Positions 19,276-27,978 of a DNA stretch of 64,000 bases are shown piece by piece (position 1 is the stretch's first letter; each line of letters opens with the position of its first letter). A program made the translations under genes and the position numbers. The notes under the pieces were generated by a model. It was not told the DNA's origin. It searched no databases and saw only the letters and a list, made by a program, of their open reading frames with translations. This DNA is from Actinokineospora pegani (GTDB lineage Bacteria; Actinomycetota; Actinomycetes; Mycobacteriales; Pseudonocardiaceae). Location: the NCBI RefSeq assembly GCF_009745975.1, contig NZ_WHOL01000121.1, forward strand, positions 1 to 64,000, given 5' to 3'.

Positions 19276-20448
19276 TCAGACGGAGTCGAGGACGGGTTCG
19301 AAGGCCAGTTCGGCGGCCCCGATCAGTTTGACGTCGGAGCCCATGGTGGAGGCCATGACGCGGGTGCCGCCCACGGCGCGGCTGACGAGGGAGCGGCGGG
19401 AGACCTCGGCGCCCAGGTCGGCGATCAGGGGCGGGGGCAGGGCGGTGAACAGGTCGCCCAAGACCACCAGTTCGGGACCGAACACGTTGACGATGTTGAC
19501 CAGGCCGACCGTCAGGAACTCGCGGAACTCGCCCAGCACGTCGGCGATCTGGCGGGGGGTGGTCAGGGCGCGCAGCTCGGCGACCACGGCGCCGCGCGGG
19601 GTGCCCTCGGGCAGGCGCAGGGCGCGGCACAGGGCCAGTTCGCCCACCTCGGTCTCCCAGCAGCCCCGGCTGCCGCAGTAGCAGGGGCGGCCGCGGTGGT
19701 CGACCACCATGTGGCCGAGTTCGCCCAGGTAGCCCGCCGTGCCGCGCAGGGTGACGCCGTCGGAGATGACGCCGCCGCCGACGCCGATGTCGGCGGAGAT
19801 GTAGACGGCGTCGAGGGAGCCGCGGGCGGCGCCGCGCAGGTGTTCGGCGAGGGCGGCGATCTCGGCGTCGTTGGCGACGCGGACCGGGACGCCGAGGGCG
19901 GCGCTGAGCCGCTCCCCCAGCGGCAGGCGCGACCACCGCAGGTTGGGCGCCTCGTGCACGAAGCCGTCGGAGCGGCGGACGACGCCGGGGACCGACACGC
20001 CGACGCCGATCGTGGGCACGCCCAGGTCGGCGGCGAGGACCTGGGTGGACTCGATGACGTGGGTGATGACCTCGTCCGGCTCGCTGGCCCGGCCGTGCAG
20101 GTTCCAGCTGTTGCGGCCCAGCATCTCCCCGCCCAGGCCGACAACGGCGATGGCGACCTGGTCGACGCGGATGTCGACGGCCACGACCACCGCGGCGTGG
20201 GCCTGGGGCAGCACCAGCAACGACGGGCGCCCCGCGCCCGAGCGGGCGCGGGGCAGCCGTTCCTCGACCACACCGGACTCGGCGAGGCCGTCGACGAGGG
20301 CCTTGATGGTGCTGCGGTTGAGCCCCAGCTCCGTAGCCAGCGCGGCCCGGGTGGTCGGGCCCGCGACGTGCAGGCGCCGCAGCAGGGCGGTGCGGTTGTG
20401 CCTGCGCACCTCGTCGGGTCGGGCGCCCGCCGTGGGTGTGCTGGTCAC
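19276..20448 (-). CDS. ROK-family transcriptional regulator
   Basis: 390 residues. An N-terminal winged helix-turn-helix (NRTALLRRLHVAGPTTRAAL, GLNRSTIKALVDGL) is fused to a ROK sugar-kinase-like domain with the zinc motif CYCGSRGCWE and ELGHMVVDH. ROK repressors bind a sugar and release their operator. It is the last gene of the xylF-G-H unit (32 nt after the permease), so it most likely controls this transporter through the 19-bp palindrome upstream of the binding-protein gene. GTG start at 20448 with AGGAAGG upstream. The sugar is inferred from the neighbour, not from this protein. Confidence 0.92.
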   Translation of the reverse strand: MTSTPTAGARPDEVRRHNRTALLRRLHVAGPTTRAALATELGLNRSTIKALVDGLAESGVVEERLPRARSGAGRPSLLVLPQAHAAVVVAVDIRVDQVAIAVVGLGGEMLGRNSWNLHGRASEPDEVITHVIESTQVLAADLGVPTIGVGVSVPGVVRRSDGFVHEAPNLRWSRLPLGERLSAALGVPVRVANDAEIAALAEHLRGAARGSLDAVYISADIGVGGGVISDGVTLRGTAGYLGELGHMVVDHRGRPCYCGSRGCWETEVGELALCRALRLPEGTPRGAVVAELRALTTPRQIADVLGEFREFLTVGLVNIVNVFGPELVVLGDLFTALPPPLIADLGAEVSRRSLVSRAVGGTRVMASTMGSDVKLIGAAELAFEPVLDSV

Positions 20449-20480
20449 CTGTCCGCCTTCCTGGGCTCGGGCCGCAGGGC

Positions 20481-21902
20481 CTAGCGGGAGGAAACCGCCG
20501 CGCGCCTGCGGGAGAGCGCGTCGACGGTGGCCGCGAGCAGCAGCACCAGGCCAGTGACGATGTTGACCACCGCGGCGGGTTGCTTGAGCAGGCCGAGACC
20601 ATTCTCCACCACCGCCAGCACCAATCCGCCGACGACGGCGTGGAACACCTTGCCACGTCCGCCGAACAGGGACGTGCCGCCGATGACGGCCGCGCCGACG
20701 GCGAACAGCAGCGTGTTGAGCCCACCGGCCTGCGGGTCGACGGAGCCGACCTTCGAGGAGTACACGATCGCGCCCAGGGCCGCCAGCGATGAGGCGACGA
20801 CGAACACGCTGGCCCGGATCTTGGACACGTTGATGCCCGCCCGGCGCGCGGCCTCGGCGTTGCCGCCCACGGCGTAGACGTGGCGGCCGTAGCGGGTGCG
20901 GTTGAGCGCGTAGGTGCCGATGACCAGCACGACGAGCACGATCGGGACCACGTAGGGCACGCCCCGGATGGTCACGAAGTCGTTGGAGGAGCGGTTGAGC
21001 GTCAGCGCCCAGGTCGCCAGCGCGGAGATCACCGTGACCCCCGCGACCTTGCCCAGCACCAGCGGCGTGGGCATGGTCACCAGCCCGCGCTTGAGCCGGG
21101 AGAAGTGCTCGCCCAGCACCACGAGGGCGTACCCGCCCGCGGCGACCAGGAACAGCAGCCAGCTCCCCAGCACCGACAGGTTGCCGTTGGCCACGGCGAA
21201 CAGCGTGGGCTCGGTGCCGATGCCCAGCACGCCGCCCTCGCCGATGAACTGCAGGATGACGCCCTGCCAGGTGATGAACAGCGCCAGGGTCACCACGAAC
21301 GACGGCATGCCGATCTTGGAGACCAGGAAGCCGGTGACCACGCCGATGGCGGTGCCGACCGACACGGCCAGCAGCATCTCGATCCAGGCGTTGGGCGCCA
21401 CGCCCAGCATGGCGATCGCGATGGCGATGGCGGCCATCACCGCGCCGACCCAGATGCGCATGTACAGCGCCAGGCCCGCGGCGACCACCAGGCCGAGCAC
21501 GAAGACGTAGAACACGGTGGAGCCCATGCCGCCGAGCAGGTTGCCCGAGCGCACGTAGTGCATGGCCATCACCGCGGCGCAGACGCCGGACGCGGTGCCC
21601 GCGGACAGGTCGATCTCGCCCAGCAGCAGGACGAACACCAGGCCCATCGCAATGATCATCTTGCCCGCGCCCTGGGCCAGCAGGTTGGCGGTGTTGTCCA
21701 GAGTCAGGAAGCTGTCCGACAGCAGCCAGAACACGATGACCAGCGCGCCGAGGCCGAACAGGGCGGGCAGCGAGCCGAGCTCGCCGCCGCGCAGCCGGGC
21801 GAGGTAGTCGCGCACGGCCTCGCCGCTGGACTGGCTGGTGGTGTCGATGCCGAAGTCGGAGATGGCGCCGCCGGGGTCCTTGGCGGTCGGTGTGTCAGTC
21901 AT
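20481..21902 (-). CDS. xylH: Xylose-type sugar ABC transporter permease
   Basis: 473 residues, BPD_transp_2 family, with about 12 hydrophobic segments. Diagnostic stretches are LGEIDLSAGTASGVCAA and VYAVGGNAEAARRAGINVSK, the latter the conserved loop of RbsC/XylH permeases. The N-terminal 45 residues are cytoplasmic. It forms the membrane channel with the ATPase and binding protein encoded just upstream. The length and sequence fit XylH better than RbsC, but substrate assignment is by similarity. Confidence 0.9.
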   Translation of the reverse strand: MTDTPTAKDPGGAISDFGIDTTSQSSGEAVRDYLARLRGGELGSLPALFGLGALVIVFWLLSDSFLTLDNTANLLAQGAGKMIIAMGLVFVLLLGEIDLSAGTASGVCAAVMAMHYVRSGNLLGGMGSTVFYVFVLGLVVAAGLALYMRIWVGAVMAAIAIAIAMLGVAPNAWIEMLLAVSVGTAIGVVTGFLVSKIGMPSFVVTLALFITWQGVILQFIGEGGVLGIGTEPTLFAVANGNLSVLGSWLLFLVAAGGYALVVLGEHFSRLKRGLVTMPTPLVLGKVAGVTVISALATWALTLNRSSNDFVTIRGVPYVVPIVLVVLVIGTYALNRTRYGRHVYAVGGNAEAARRAGINVSKIRASVFVVASSLAALGAIVYSSKVGSVDPQAGGLNTLLFAVGAAVIGGTSLFGGRGKVFHAVVGGLVLAVVENGLGLLKQPAAVVNIVTGLVLLLAATVDALSRRRAAVSSR

Positions 21903-21930
21903 GGGGATGCCTCAAGGTTCGCGGCGGCGG

Positions 21931-22704
21931 TCAGACGGTGGCGGACTCGGGGCGGGCCAGGCCCAGGTCCCCGGAGCGGCCCGCGGTGATCAGCTCGACG
22001 ACCTGGGCGTGGGTGACGTCCCTGGTCGGGACCTGGGCGACCATGCGGCCCAGGTACAGCGTGGCGATGCGGTCGGCCACCTCGAACACGTCGGCCATGT
22101 TGTGGCTGATGAGCACCACGCCCAGGCCCTGCTCGGCCAGCCTGCGCACCAGGTCGAGCACCTGGCGGGTCTGTGCGACGCCGAGGGCGGCGGTCGGCTC
22201 GTCGAGGAGCACGACCTTGCTCTCCCACAGCACCGACTTGGCGATGGCCACGGTCTGGCGCTGACCGCCGGACAGCGACGCGACGGGGGTGCGCACCGAC
22301 TTGACCGTGCGCACCGACAGCGACGCGAGGGTGTCGCGGGCGGCCTTCTCCATGCTGGCCTCGTCGAGCAGCCACCCGCTGCCGCGCTCGCGGCCGAGGA
22401 ACATGTTCTGCACGATGTCGAGGTTGTCGGCCAGCGCGAGGTCCTGGTAGACGACCTCGATGCCCAGGTCCGCGGCGTCGCGCGGGCCGTTGATGCTGAC
22501 CGGCCCGCCGTTGAACGCCACCCGGCCGGAGTCCGTCGGGTGGATGCCCGCGATGCACTTGACCAGGGTCGACTTGCCCGCGCCGTTGTCGCCGACGAGC
22601 GCGGTGACCTCGCCCGCGCGGACGGTCAGGTCCACGTCGTGCAGGACGTGGACCGGGCCGAAGCTCTTGTTGAGCCCGGTGATCTCGAGAATGGGGTCGC
22701 TCAT
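21931..22704 (-). CDS. xylG: Sugar ABC transporter ATP-binding protein, single nucleotide-binding domain
   Basis: 257 residues. Walker A GDNGAGKSTLVK, Q-loop VVYQDLALAD, signature LSGGQRQ, Walker B VVLLDEPTAALG and the switch His in LISHNMAD are all intact. Enteric XylG/RbsA proteins carry two such domains in about 500 residues; this is a single-domain version, common in actinobacterial xylose-type systems, which must work as a homodimer. The stop is 28 nt from the permease start. Much of a longer in-frame ORF upstream is a shadow of the binding-protein gene. Confidence 0.93.
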   Translation of the reverse strand: MSDPILEITGLNKSFGPVHVLHDVDLTVRAGEVTALVGDNGAGKSTLVKCIAGIHPTDSGRVAFNGGPVSINGPRDAADLGIEVVYQDLALADNLDIVQNMFLGRERGSGWLLDEASMEKAARDTLASLSVRTVKSVRTPVASLSGGQRQTVAIAKSVLWESKVVLLDEPTAALGVAQTRQVLDLVRRLAEQGLGVVLISHNMADVFEVADRIATLYLGRMVAQVPTRDVTHAQVVELITAGRSGDLGLARPESATV

Positions 22705-22784
22705 CGCACGCTCCTGCGGCTGCGGCCGCACCCGGCGCGGCGCGAGGGGGAGCGCGCCGCGCCAGGTGCGGGGGTCTGTGCTGG

Positions 22785-23906
22785 TTAGCTGATGCCGAGC
22801 TCGGCGCAGGTCGCGGCCAGGTCGCCACCGCAGATGTCGGCGGCCTTGACGTAACCCGCGGTCACGACGTCCTTGACGGTGTCCTTGGTGGTCAGCTTCG
22901 GCTCGAGCAGCACGGACTTGACCTGGCGGTCGCCCTCGGGGTCCTCGCTGGTCTGCTTGGCCAGCGCGTCGGCGGCCGCGGTGTCGCCCTTGGCCAGCAG
23001 CGCGGCCAGCTCGGCGGTGTTCTCGGCCTCTTCCTTGATCGGCTTGAACACGGTCATGTACTGGTCGCCGCGCAGCACGGCCATCAGGCCGTCGACGGTC
23101 GCGTCCTGGCCGGTGACCGGCACGGTGCCCGCGAGGCCGTTCTTGCGCAGCACGGTGATGACCGCGCCCGCGAGCCCGTCGTTGGCGGCGACGACGCCGT
23201 CGACCTTGCCGCCGTTGCCGGTCAGGATCTGCTCGAAGGTGGTGCCGCCCTTCTGGTTGTCCCAGTTGTCGATCTTCTGGGACTGCACCAGCTTGAGCGC
23301 GCCGCTGTCGTAGAGCGGCTTGAGGACCTTCTGCTGGCCCTCGTAGAACAGGGTGGCGTTGTTGTCGGTCGGGGCGCCCTCGATCTCGATGACCTGCGCG
23401 CCCGGCTTGTCCTTGAGCGCGTCCGCGAGCCCCTGGCCCTGCAGCTCGCCGACCTTCACGTTGTCGAACGACACGTAGTAGTCGGAGCTGCCGCCGAGGT
23501 TGAGGCGGTCGTAGTCGATGGTGGGGATGCCGCGGGCCTTGGCCTTGGCGGCCACCGTGGTGCCGACCTCGGAGTTGATCGAGGCGATCACCAGGACCTT
23601 GACGCCCTGGCTGATCATGCCGTCGGCCAGGGTGGAGAACTTCTGCACGTCGCCCTGGGCGTTCTGGATGTCGGGGTCGAGGCCCTTGGCCCGCATGGCC
23701 GCGTCGAGCATGGGCTTGTCGAAGCCCTCCCAGCGCGCGGAGGTCGCGGTCTCCGGCAGGATCACGCCCACCGGGATGCCCCCGCCGCCGCTCGCGGTGT
23801 CGGAGCCCCCCTCGTTGGACGGGGCGGCCTGGTTCGCGCCGCACGCCGACAGGGCCAGGGCAGTGCCCAGTCCTGCGGCGACAAGTGCCAGAGTCTTGCT
23901 GCGCAT
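22785..23906 (-). CDS. xylF: XylF-like sugar-binding lipoprotein
   Basis: 373 residues. A lipoprotein signal (LALVAAGLGTALALSAC-G) places the lipid anchor on the Cys of LSAC, about residue 22. The periplasmic-binding fold follows, with DYDRLNLGGSSDYYVSFDN and KVGELQGQ, close to the d-xylose-binding protein XylF. It delivers sugar to the XylG/XylH transporter at the outer face of the membrane. ATG 23906 is chosen over an upstream ORF start because of the signal peptide and AAAGGGA site. First gene of the operon. Confidence 0.93.
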   Translation of the reverse strand: MRSKTLALVAAGLGTALALSACGANQAAPSNEGGSDTASGGGGIPVGVILPETATSARWEGFDKPMLDAAMRAKGLDPDIQNAQGDVQKFSTLADGMISQGVKVLVIASINSEVGTTVAAKAKARGIPTIDYDRLNLGGSSDYYVSFDNVKVGELQGQGLADALKDKPGAQVIEIEGAPTDNNATLFYEGQQKVLKPLYDSGALKLVQSQKIDNWDNQKGGTTFEQILTGNGGKVDGVVAANDGLAGAVITVLRKNGLAGTVPVTGQDATVDGLMAVLRGDQYMTVFKPIKEEAENTAELAALLAKGDTAAADALAKQTSEDPEGDRQVKSVLLEPKLTTKDTVKDVVTAGYVKAADICGGDLAATCAELGIS

Positions 23907-23965
23907 CTCGTGTCCCTTTCGATGCCGCTGACCGTTCCGCCGGGCCCAGGCGGTGAACCGTCGTG

Positions 23966-23991
23966 AAGTTAAATGTTGTGCGGCACAACAT
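23966..23991 (-). promoter_or_regulatory. xyl operon promoter and 19-bp palindromic operator
   Basis: ATGTTGTGC-G-GCACAACAT (23973-23991) is a perfect palindrome around one central base. Immediately downstream on the minus strand is TAACTT (23966-23971), a TANNNT -10 box, so the palindrome occupies the spacer/-35 zone where a bound repressor would block polymerase. It is the likely site of the ROK regulator encoded at the operon's end. Confidence 0.75.
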
Positions 23992-24171
23992 ATGCCCCCG
24001 ACCGCCGTGGCGGAAGCCGGGCTTACTCGATTCAGACGCCATGTGCCGGACACGGTTTGCTAACGGTGGCGAAATCTAACGGCAATGAACCCGTCCGGTC
24101 GCACGCACCGCGTCCGACCGGACGCTCTCCGACACCCCCGGTCGCGGACCGCACGAAGGAGGAACGAGGCC

Positions 24172-24498
24172 ATGCTCGACGAGATCGAGTCCCCCAGCGC
24201 CTACGGCGTCGTCACGTGGCGCACCGCCGCCGAGGGCGGGCGTGTGAGCGGACCCCCGACCGCACCGGTCTACGCGGCGACCTGCGCCTTCGTCGTCGAC
24301 GGCGAAGTCGAGGAAGTCCAGTTGAGCATCTTGCTGCAACCGGTGGCCGACAACGGCCGGGTAGCGGTGGGCTTCATGGCCACCGAGCTCGCCCGGCCCA
24401 AGCTGCGGGTCGGCGGCCGGGTCCAGGTGCTGGAAGGGCCCAAGGTGGTCGGCGACGTGATCCTGACCGAGATCACGGCGACCGACCAGCCCGGCTAG
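24172..24498 (+). CDS. Conserved hypothetical protein, beta-rich
   Basis: 108 residues with no recognised domain. Predicted beta-strand pattern (YAATCAFVVDGEVEEVQLSI, GRVAVGFMATELARPKLRVG, RVQVLEGPKVVGDVIL) suggests a small beta-barrel. A strong AAGGAGG lies 9 nt before the ATG, so it is very probably expressed. It stands alone between the xyl operon and the helicase gene. Confidence 0.7.
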   Translation: MLDEIESPSAYGVVTWRTAAEGGRVSGPPTAPVYAATCAFVVDGEVEEVQLSILLQPVADNGRVAVGFMATELARPKLRVGGRVQVLEGPKVVGDVILTEITATDQPG

Positions 24499-24578
24499 TC
24501 GGGGACCACCGAGACCGGCGAACACCTGGGCCGGCGCTGTGCCCTCGCGGGTGGAACCGCCTCAGCGGTGAGGTCGGG

Positions 24579-26369
24579 TCACCAGGAGCGCAGGGTCGCG
24601 ATCCGCTCTTCCAACTGCTCGACGGTGGCCATCGCCGTGGGCGGGCCGCCGCAGGTGCGGCGGAGGTCGCCGTGGATCATGCCGTGGGGTTTGCCGGTGC
24701 GGTGGTGGGCCATGCCGACCAGGGCGTTGAGTTCCTTGCGCAGGGTGGCCAGGCGTTCCTGGACGGACTGGGGGCGGGCCTGCGGGGGCTCCTTGGGCTT
24801 CGCGGCCGCCTCCGCGGCGCGGCGGGAGCGCTCGGCGAGCTGGCCGTCCTGGCGCTGCTTGAGCAGGGTGCGGACCTGGTCGGGCTCGAGCAGGCCGGGC
24901 AGTCCGAGGTACTCCTGCTCCTCGTCGGACCCGGCGAAGGCCGCCGTGCCGAAGGACGAGCCGTCGTAGATGACCTGGTCGAGTTCGGCGGAGGCGCCCA
25001 GGGAGGTGAAGGACTTCTCGTCCTCGCCGAGTTCGTCCTTGGTGCGGTTGGCCTCGGCCAGCAGGCCGTCCTCCCAGCCGTCGTTCTCGCGGTGGGGCTT
25101 GCCGAGGACGTGGTCGCGCTCGGCCTCGAGCTGGCTGGCCAGCTCCAGCAGGACCGGCACCGAGGGCAGGAAGACGCTGGCGGTCTCCCCCGGGCGGCGG
25201 GCGCGCACGTAGCGGCCGATGGCCTGGGCGAAGAACAGCGGGGTGGAGGCGCTGGTGGCGTAGACGCCGACAGCCAACCTGGGGACGTCGACGCCCTCGG
25301 AGACCATGCGGACCGCGACGAGCCAGCGGGTGTCGCCGTCGGCGAACTCCTGGATGCGCGCCGAGGCCTTGGGGTCGTCGGAGAGCACCAGGGCCGGTTC
25401 CTCGCCGGTCATGGTGTGCAGGATCTTGGCGTAGGCCTTGGCCGTGACGTGGTCGGAGGCGATGACCAGGCCGCCCGCGTCGGGCACCCCGCCCTGGCGC
25501 TTCTGGGTGAGCCGGGTGTTGGCCGCGCCGAGCACCGAGGGGATCCACTCCCCCGCCGGGTCCAGCGCGGTGCGCCACGCCCGGGAGGTCTGCTCGGCGG
25601 TCAGCGGCTCGCCGAGGCGGGCGGTGAACTCCTCGCCCGCGCTGGTGCGCCAGCTCGCCTCGCCGGAGTAGGCCAGGAAGATGACCGGCCGGACGACGCC
25701 GTCCTTGAGCGCGTCGGAGTAGCCGTAGACGTGGTCGGCTCGCGACTTGAGGAAACCGGTGCCGTCCGGCTCGTACTCGACGAACGGGATGGGCGAGTCG
25801 TCGCTGCGGAAGGGGGTCCCGGTCAGCGCCAGCCTGCGCACCGCGGGGGTGAAGGCCTCGCGGATGCCCTCGCCCCAGCTCTTGGCGTCGCCGCCGTGGT
25901 GGATCTCGTCGAGGATGACCAGCGTCTTGCGCTGCTCGGTGCGCACCCGGTGCAGCGACGGGTGCGCGGCGACCTGGGCGTAGGTGACCGCGACGCCGAG
26001 GTAGTCCGACGAGGTCTGGCCCATCGAGTTGGTGAAGTTCGGGTCGATCGGGATGCCCGCGGCGGCCGCGGCGCCCGCCCACTGGTGCTTGAGGTGCTCG
26101 GTCGGGGCGACGATGGTGACCCGCTCGACCGTGCGGTCGGCGAGCAGCTCGGCGGCCACCCGCAGGCCGAACACGGTCTTGCCCGCGCCCGGGGTCGCGA
26201 CGGCGAGGAAGTCCTTCGGTTGGCGCGTCAGGTACATCGTCAGCGCCCGCCGCTGCCAGGCCCGCAGCGGGCGGGAAGGTGGCTGGGCACGCGCTGCGTC
26301 GATCTCAGATTCCGGTTCCACTTCGGCCCGGGTCACGGGGTGCCCCAGCTCCTTCCAAGTCTCCGGCAC
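24579..26369 (-). CDS. SF2 DEAD/DEAH-box helicase
   Basis: 596 residues from GTG 26369. Motif I ATPGAGKT (about residue 58), motif II LDEIHH (about 152), motif III LTGTPFRSD, motif V VRMVSEGVDVPRL and motif VI FFAQAIGRYVRAR give a complete RecA pair of the type III restriction/RadD-like branch. The C-terminal 150 residues are charged with Lys/Arg/Ala-rich helices. Role is probably DNA repair or RNA/DNA unwinding. The ORF is open further upstream but that part is Pro/Arg-rich and not protein-like. GAGGG lies 8 nt before the chosen start, inside an inverted repeat. Confidence 0.88.
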   Translation of the reverse strand: MPETWKELGHPVTRAEVEPESEIDAARAQPPSRPLRAWQRRALTMYLTRQPKDFLAVATPGAGKTVFGLRVAAELLADRTVERVTIVAPTEHLKHQWAGAAAAAGIPIDPNFTNSMGQTSSDYLGVAVTYAQVAAHPSLHRVRTEQRKTLVILDEIHHGGDAKSWGEGIREAFTPAVRRLALTGTPFRSDDSPIPFVEYEPDGTGFLKSRADHVYGYSDALKDGVVRPVIFLAYSGEASWRTSAGEEFTARLGEPLTAEQTSRAWRTALDPAGEWIPSVLGAANTRLTQKRQGGVPDAGGLVIASDHVTAKAYAKILHTMTGEEPALVLSDDPKASARIQEFADGDTRWLVAVRMVSEGVDVPRLAVGVYATSASTPLFFAQAIGRYVRARRPGETASVFLPSVPVLLELASQLEAERDHVLGKPHRENDGWEDGLLAEANRTKDELGEDEKSFTSLGASAELDQVIYDGSSFGTAAFAGSDEEQEYLGLPGLLEPDQVRTLLKQRQDGQLAERSRRAAEAAAKPKEPPQARPQSVQERLATLRKELNALVGMAHHRTGKPHGMIHGDLRRTCGGPPTAMATVEQLEERIATLRSW

Positions 26370-26433
26370 GCGAACGCCCTCGGCTGCGCCGGTCGCGGGC
26401 GGCGGCGCCCGCCCCGGGTCGAGGGCGTTCGCG
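26369..26433 (-). promoter_or_regulatory. 14-bp inverted repeat over the helicase start
   Basis: CGCGAACGCCCTCG (26369-26382) and CGAGGGCGTTCGCG (26420-26433) are exact reverse complements 37 nt apart. In the mRNA they would fold over the GAGGG ribosome site and first base of the GTG. A TATTGT hexamer (26434-26439, minus strand) abuts the outer arm. It may be an operator or a translation-blocking hairpin. Confidence 0.5.
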
Positions 26434-26517
26434 ACAATACCCGCCGCCGCGCGGTGGTCGCCGCGTGACGCGACACGCACGTAACAATCGGGCGGGTGTC
26501 CAGCCGATCGGTCGCGC

Positions 26518-27669
26518 ATGGACCATGCTGTGGACGCGATGAACCCGCTGCCTGGACCCCGGCCCGGCCGCGACGGCTCGCCCGGGGAGCGCGCGGCGCG
26601 CCGGGGGCCGTGGCGGCTGTTCAAGTGCACGCTGTCCAAGGCGTGGGGCGGGAACCTGTTCTCGGAGGCCGCCGAGTCGGCGTTCTGGCAGGTGCTCTCG
26701 CTGCCGCCGCTGCTGCTGGGTCTGCTGGGCAGCCTGGGCTACGTCGCGGAGTGGGTGGGCCGCGACGTCGTCGGCACGGTGCAGGCCAACATCATCAACA
26801 TCTCCCGCACCGCGTTCAGCTCGAACGTGGTGACCCAGATCATCGAGCCCACGGTCAAGGACATCCTCACCGTCGGCCGCGGCGAGATCGTCTCCATCGG
26901 CTTCCTGATCTCGCTGTGGGCGGGCTCGTCGGCGATGTCGTCGTTCGTCGACGCCATCACCGTGGCCCACGACCAGTACGGGGTGCGCAACGAGGTGTGG
27001 CAGCGGATCTTCTCGCTGCTGATCTACATGGCCAGCCTGGTGCTGCTCGTGGTGGGCCTGCCGGTGCTGACGCTGGGCCCGGACCTGCTGCCGAACCTGT
27101 TCCCCGAGGACTGGCGGCCCACCGTCGTCGACTGGCTCAGCACCACCTACTACCCGGCGATCGCGGTGCTCATCGTGCTGGCGCTGGCGACGCTGTACAA
27201 GCTGGCGCTGCCGCGCAAGCTGCCGTGGCACCGCGGCCTGCCCGGGGCGCTGCTGGCGATGATCGTGTTCGTCTTCTCCAGCATCGGCCTGCGCCTCTAC
27301 ATCACCGGGATCACCTCGACCGGCTACACCTACGGCGCGCTGGCGACCCCGATCGCGTTCCTGCTGTTCGCCTACTTCATCGGGCTGGCCGTGGTGGTCG
27401 GGGCGTACTTCAACGCCGCCATCCAGGAGCTCTACCCGGCGAAGCTGACCCGCAGGGAGCGGCGTCGGTGGCGGCGGCTGGAGCTGGAGCGCGCCGCGGA
27501 GCGCATCCGCGCGGACGAGCAGGCGCAGGCCTGGACCGACGACGAGCAGGCCGAGGCCCCTGCGGACGGGCGGGCGGCCGCCGACACCCCCGAGGTGACC
27601 GCCGAGCTGCCCGCGGTGCGCGAGCGGGCCTCAGACCGCGACCAGGATCACCCGGACATCCGCTCGTAG
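26518..27669 (+). CDS. YihY/BrkB-family inner membrane protein
   Basis: 383 residues. SEAAESAFWQVLSLPPLLLGLLG begins the family, followed by about six membrane helices to residue 300 (including the conserved LWAGSSAMSSFVDAI and TYGALATPIAFLLFAYFIG). The C-terminus is a long charged cytoplasmic tail. The family was once called ribonuclease BN; its true transport role is unsettled. ATG 26518 and ATG 26539 are both possible starts. The 3' end overlaps the convergent DUF3039 gene by 22 bp. Confidence 0.9.
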   Translation: MDHAVDAMNPLPGPRPGRDGSPGERAARRGPWRLFKCTLSKAWGGNLFSEAAESAFWQVLSLPPLLLGLLGSLGYVAEWVGRDVVGTVQANIINISRTAFSSNVVTQIIEPTVKDILTVGRGEIVSIGFLISLWAGSSAMSSFVDAITVAHDQYGVRNEVWQRIFSLLIYMASLVLLVVGLPVLTLGPDLLPNLFPEDWRPTVVDWLSTTYYPAIAVLIVLALATLYKLALPRKLPWHRGLPGALLAMIVFVFSSIGLRLYITGITSTGYTYGALATPIAFLLFAYFIGLAVVVGAYFNAAIQELYPAKLTRRERRRWRRLELERAAERIRADEQAQAWTDDEQAEAPADGRAAADTPEVTAELPAVRERASDRDQDHPDIRS

Positions 27670-27884
27670 ACCTTCTTGCAGTCCGGGCAGACCGGGGAGC
27701 CGGGCTTGGGCGACTTGGTCACCGGGAAGACCTCGCCGCACAGGGCGACCACCATGTTCCCCATGACCGCGCTCTCGGCGATCTTGTCCTTGCGGACGTA
27801 GTGGAACACCTCCGGCGTGTCGTCGCTGGTGGTCTCGGTGCCTTCGGGCCGAGTGTCGGGCCGTACCTGGGTGGGAGCGCTCAT
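27648..27884 (-). CDS. DUF3039 zinc-binding protein
   Basis: 78 residues. VFHYVRKDKIAESAVMGNMV, VALCGEVF and VCPDCKKVYERM are typical of DUF3039; the Cys residues (one CGE, one CPDC) suggest a zinc site. The function is unknown. The start has no ribosome site; CATCAT sits 6 nt upstream of the ATG in the leaderless arrangement seen elsewhere in this window. Confidence 0.92.
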   Translation of the reverse strand: MSAPTQVRPDTRPEGTETTSDDTPEVFHYVRKDKIAESAVMGNMVVALCGEVFPVTKSPKPGSPVCPDCKKVYERMSG

Positions 27885-27966
27885 GACCCAATGATGCACC
27901 AGGCAGTCCGGCCAAACGTGCCCGATCCCCCGACTGGCCGCCCGGGGGTCCTCGACCGGTCCGATG

Positions 27967-27972
27967 CAGGAT
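27967..27972 (+). promoter_or_regulatory. Putative leaderless -10 of psuG (CAGGAT)
   Basis: CAGGAT lies exactly 6 nt before GTG 27979. It supports that start over ATG 27964. Confidence 0.4.
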
Positions 27973-27978
27973 GGGGCG

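Noticed and set aside
23973-26468. 831-codon plus ORF across the helicase gene
   Set aside because: Shadow of the helicase on the other strand; the real plus-strand gene here is the small one at 24172-24498.
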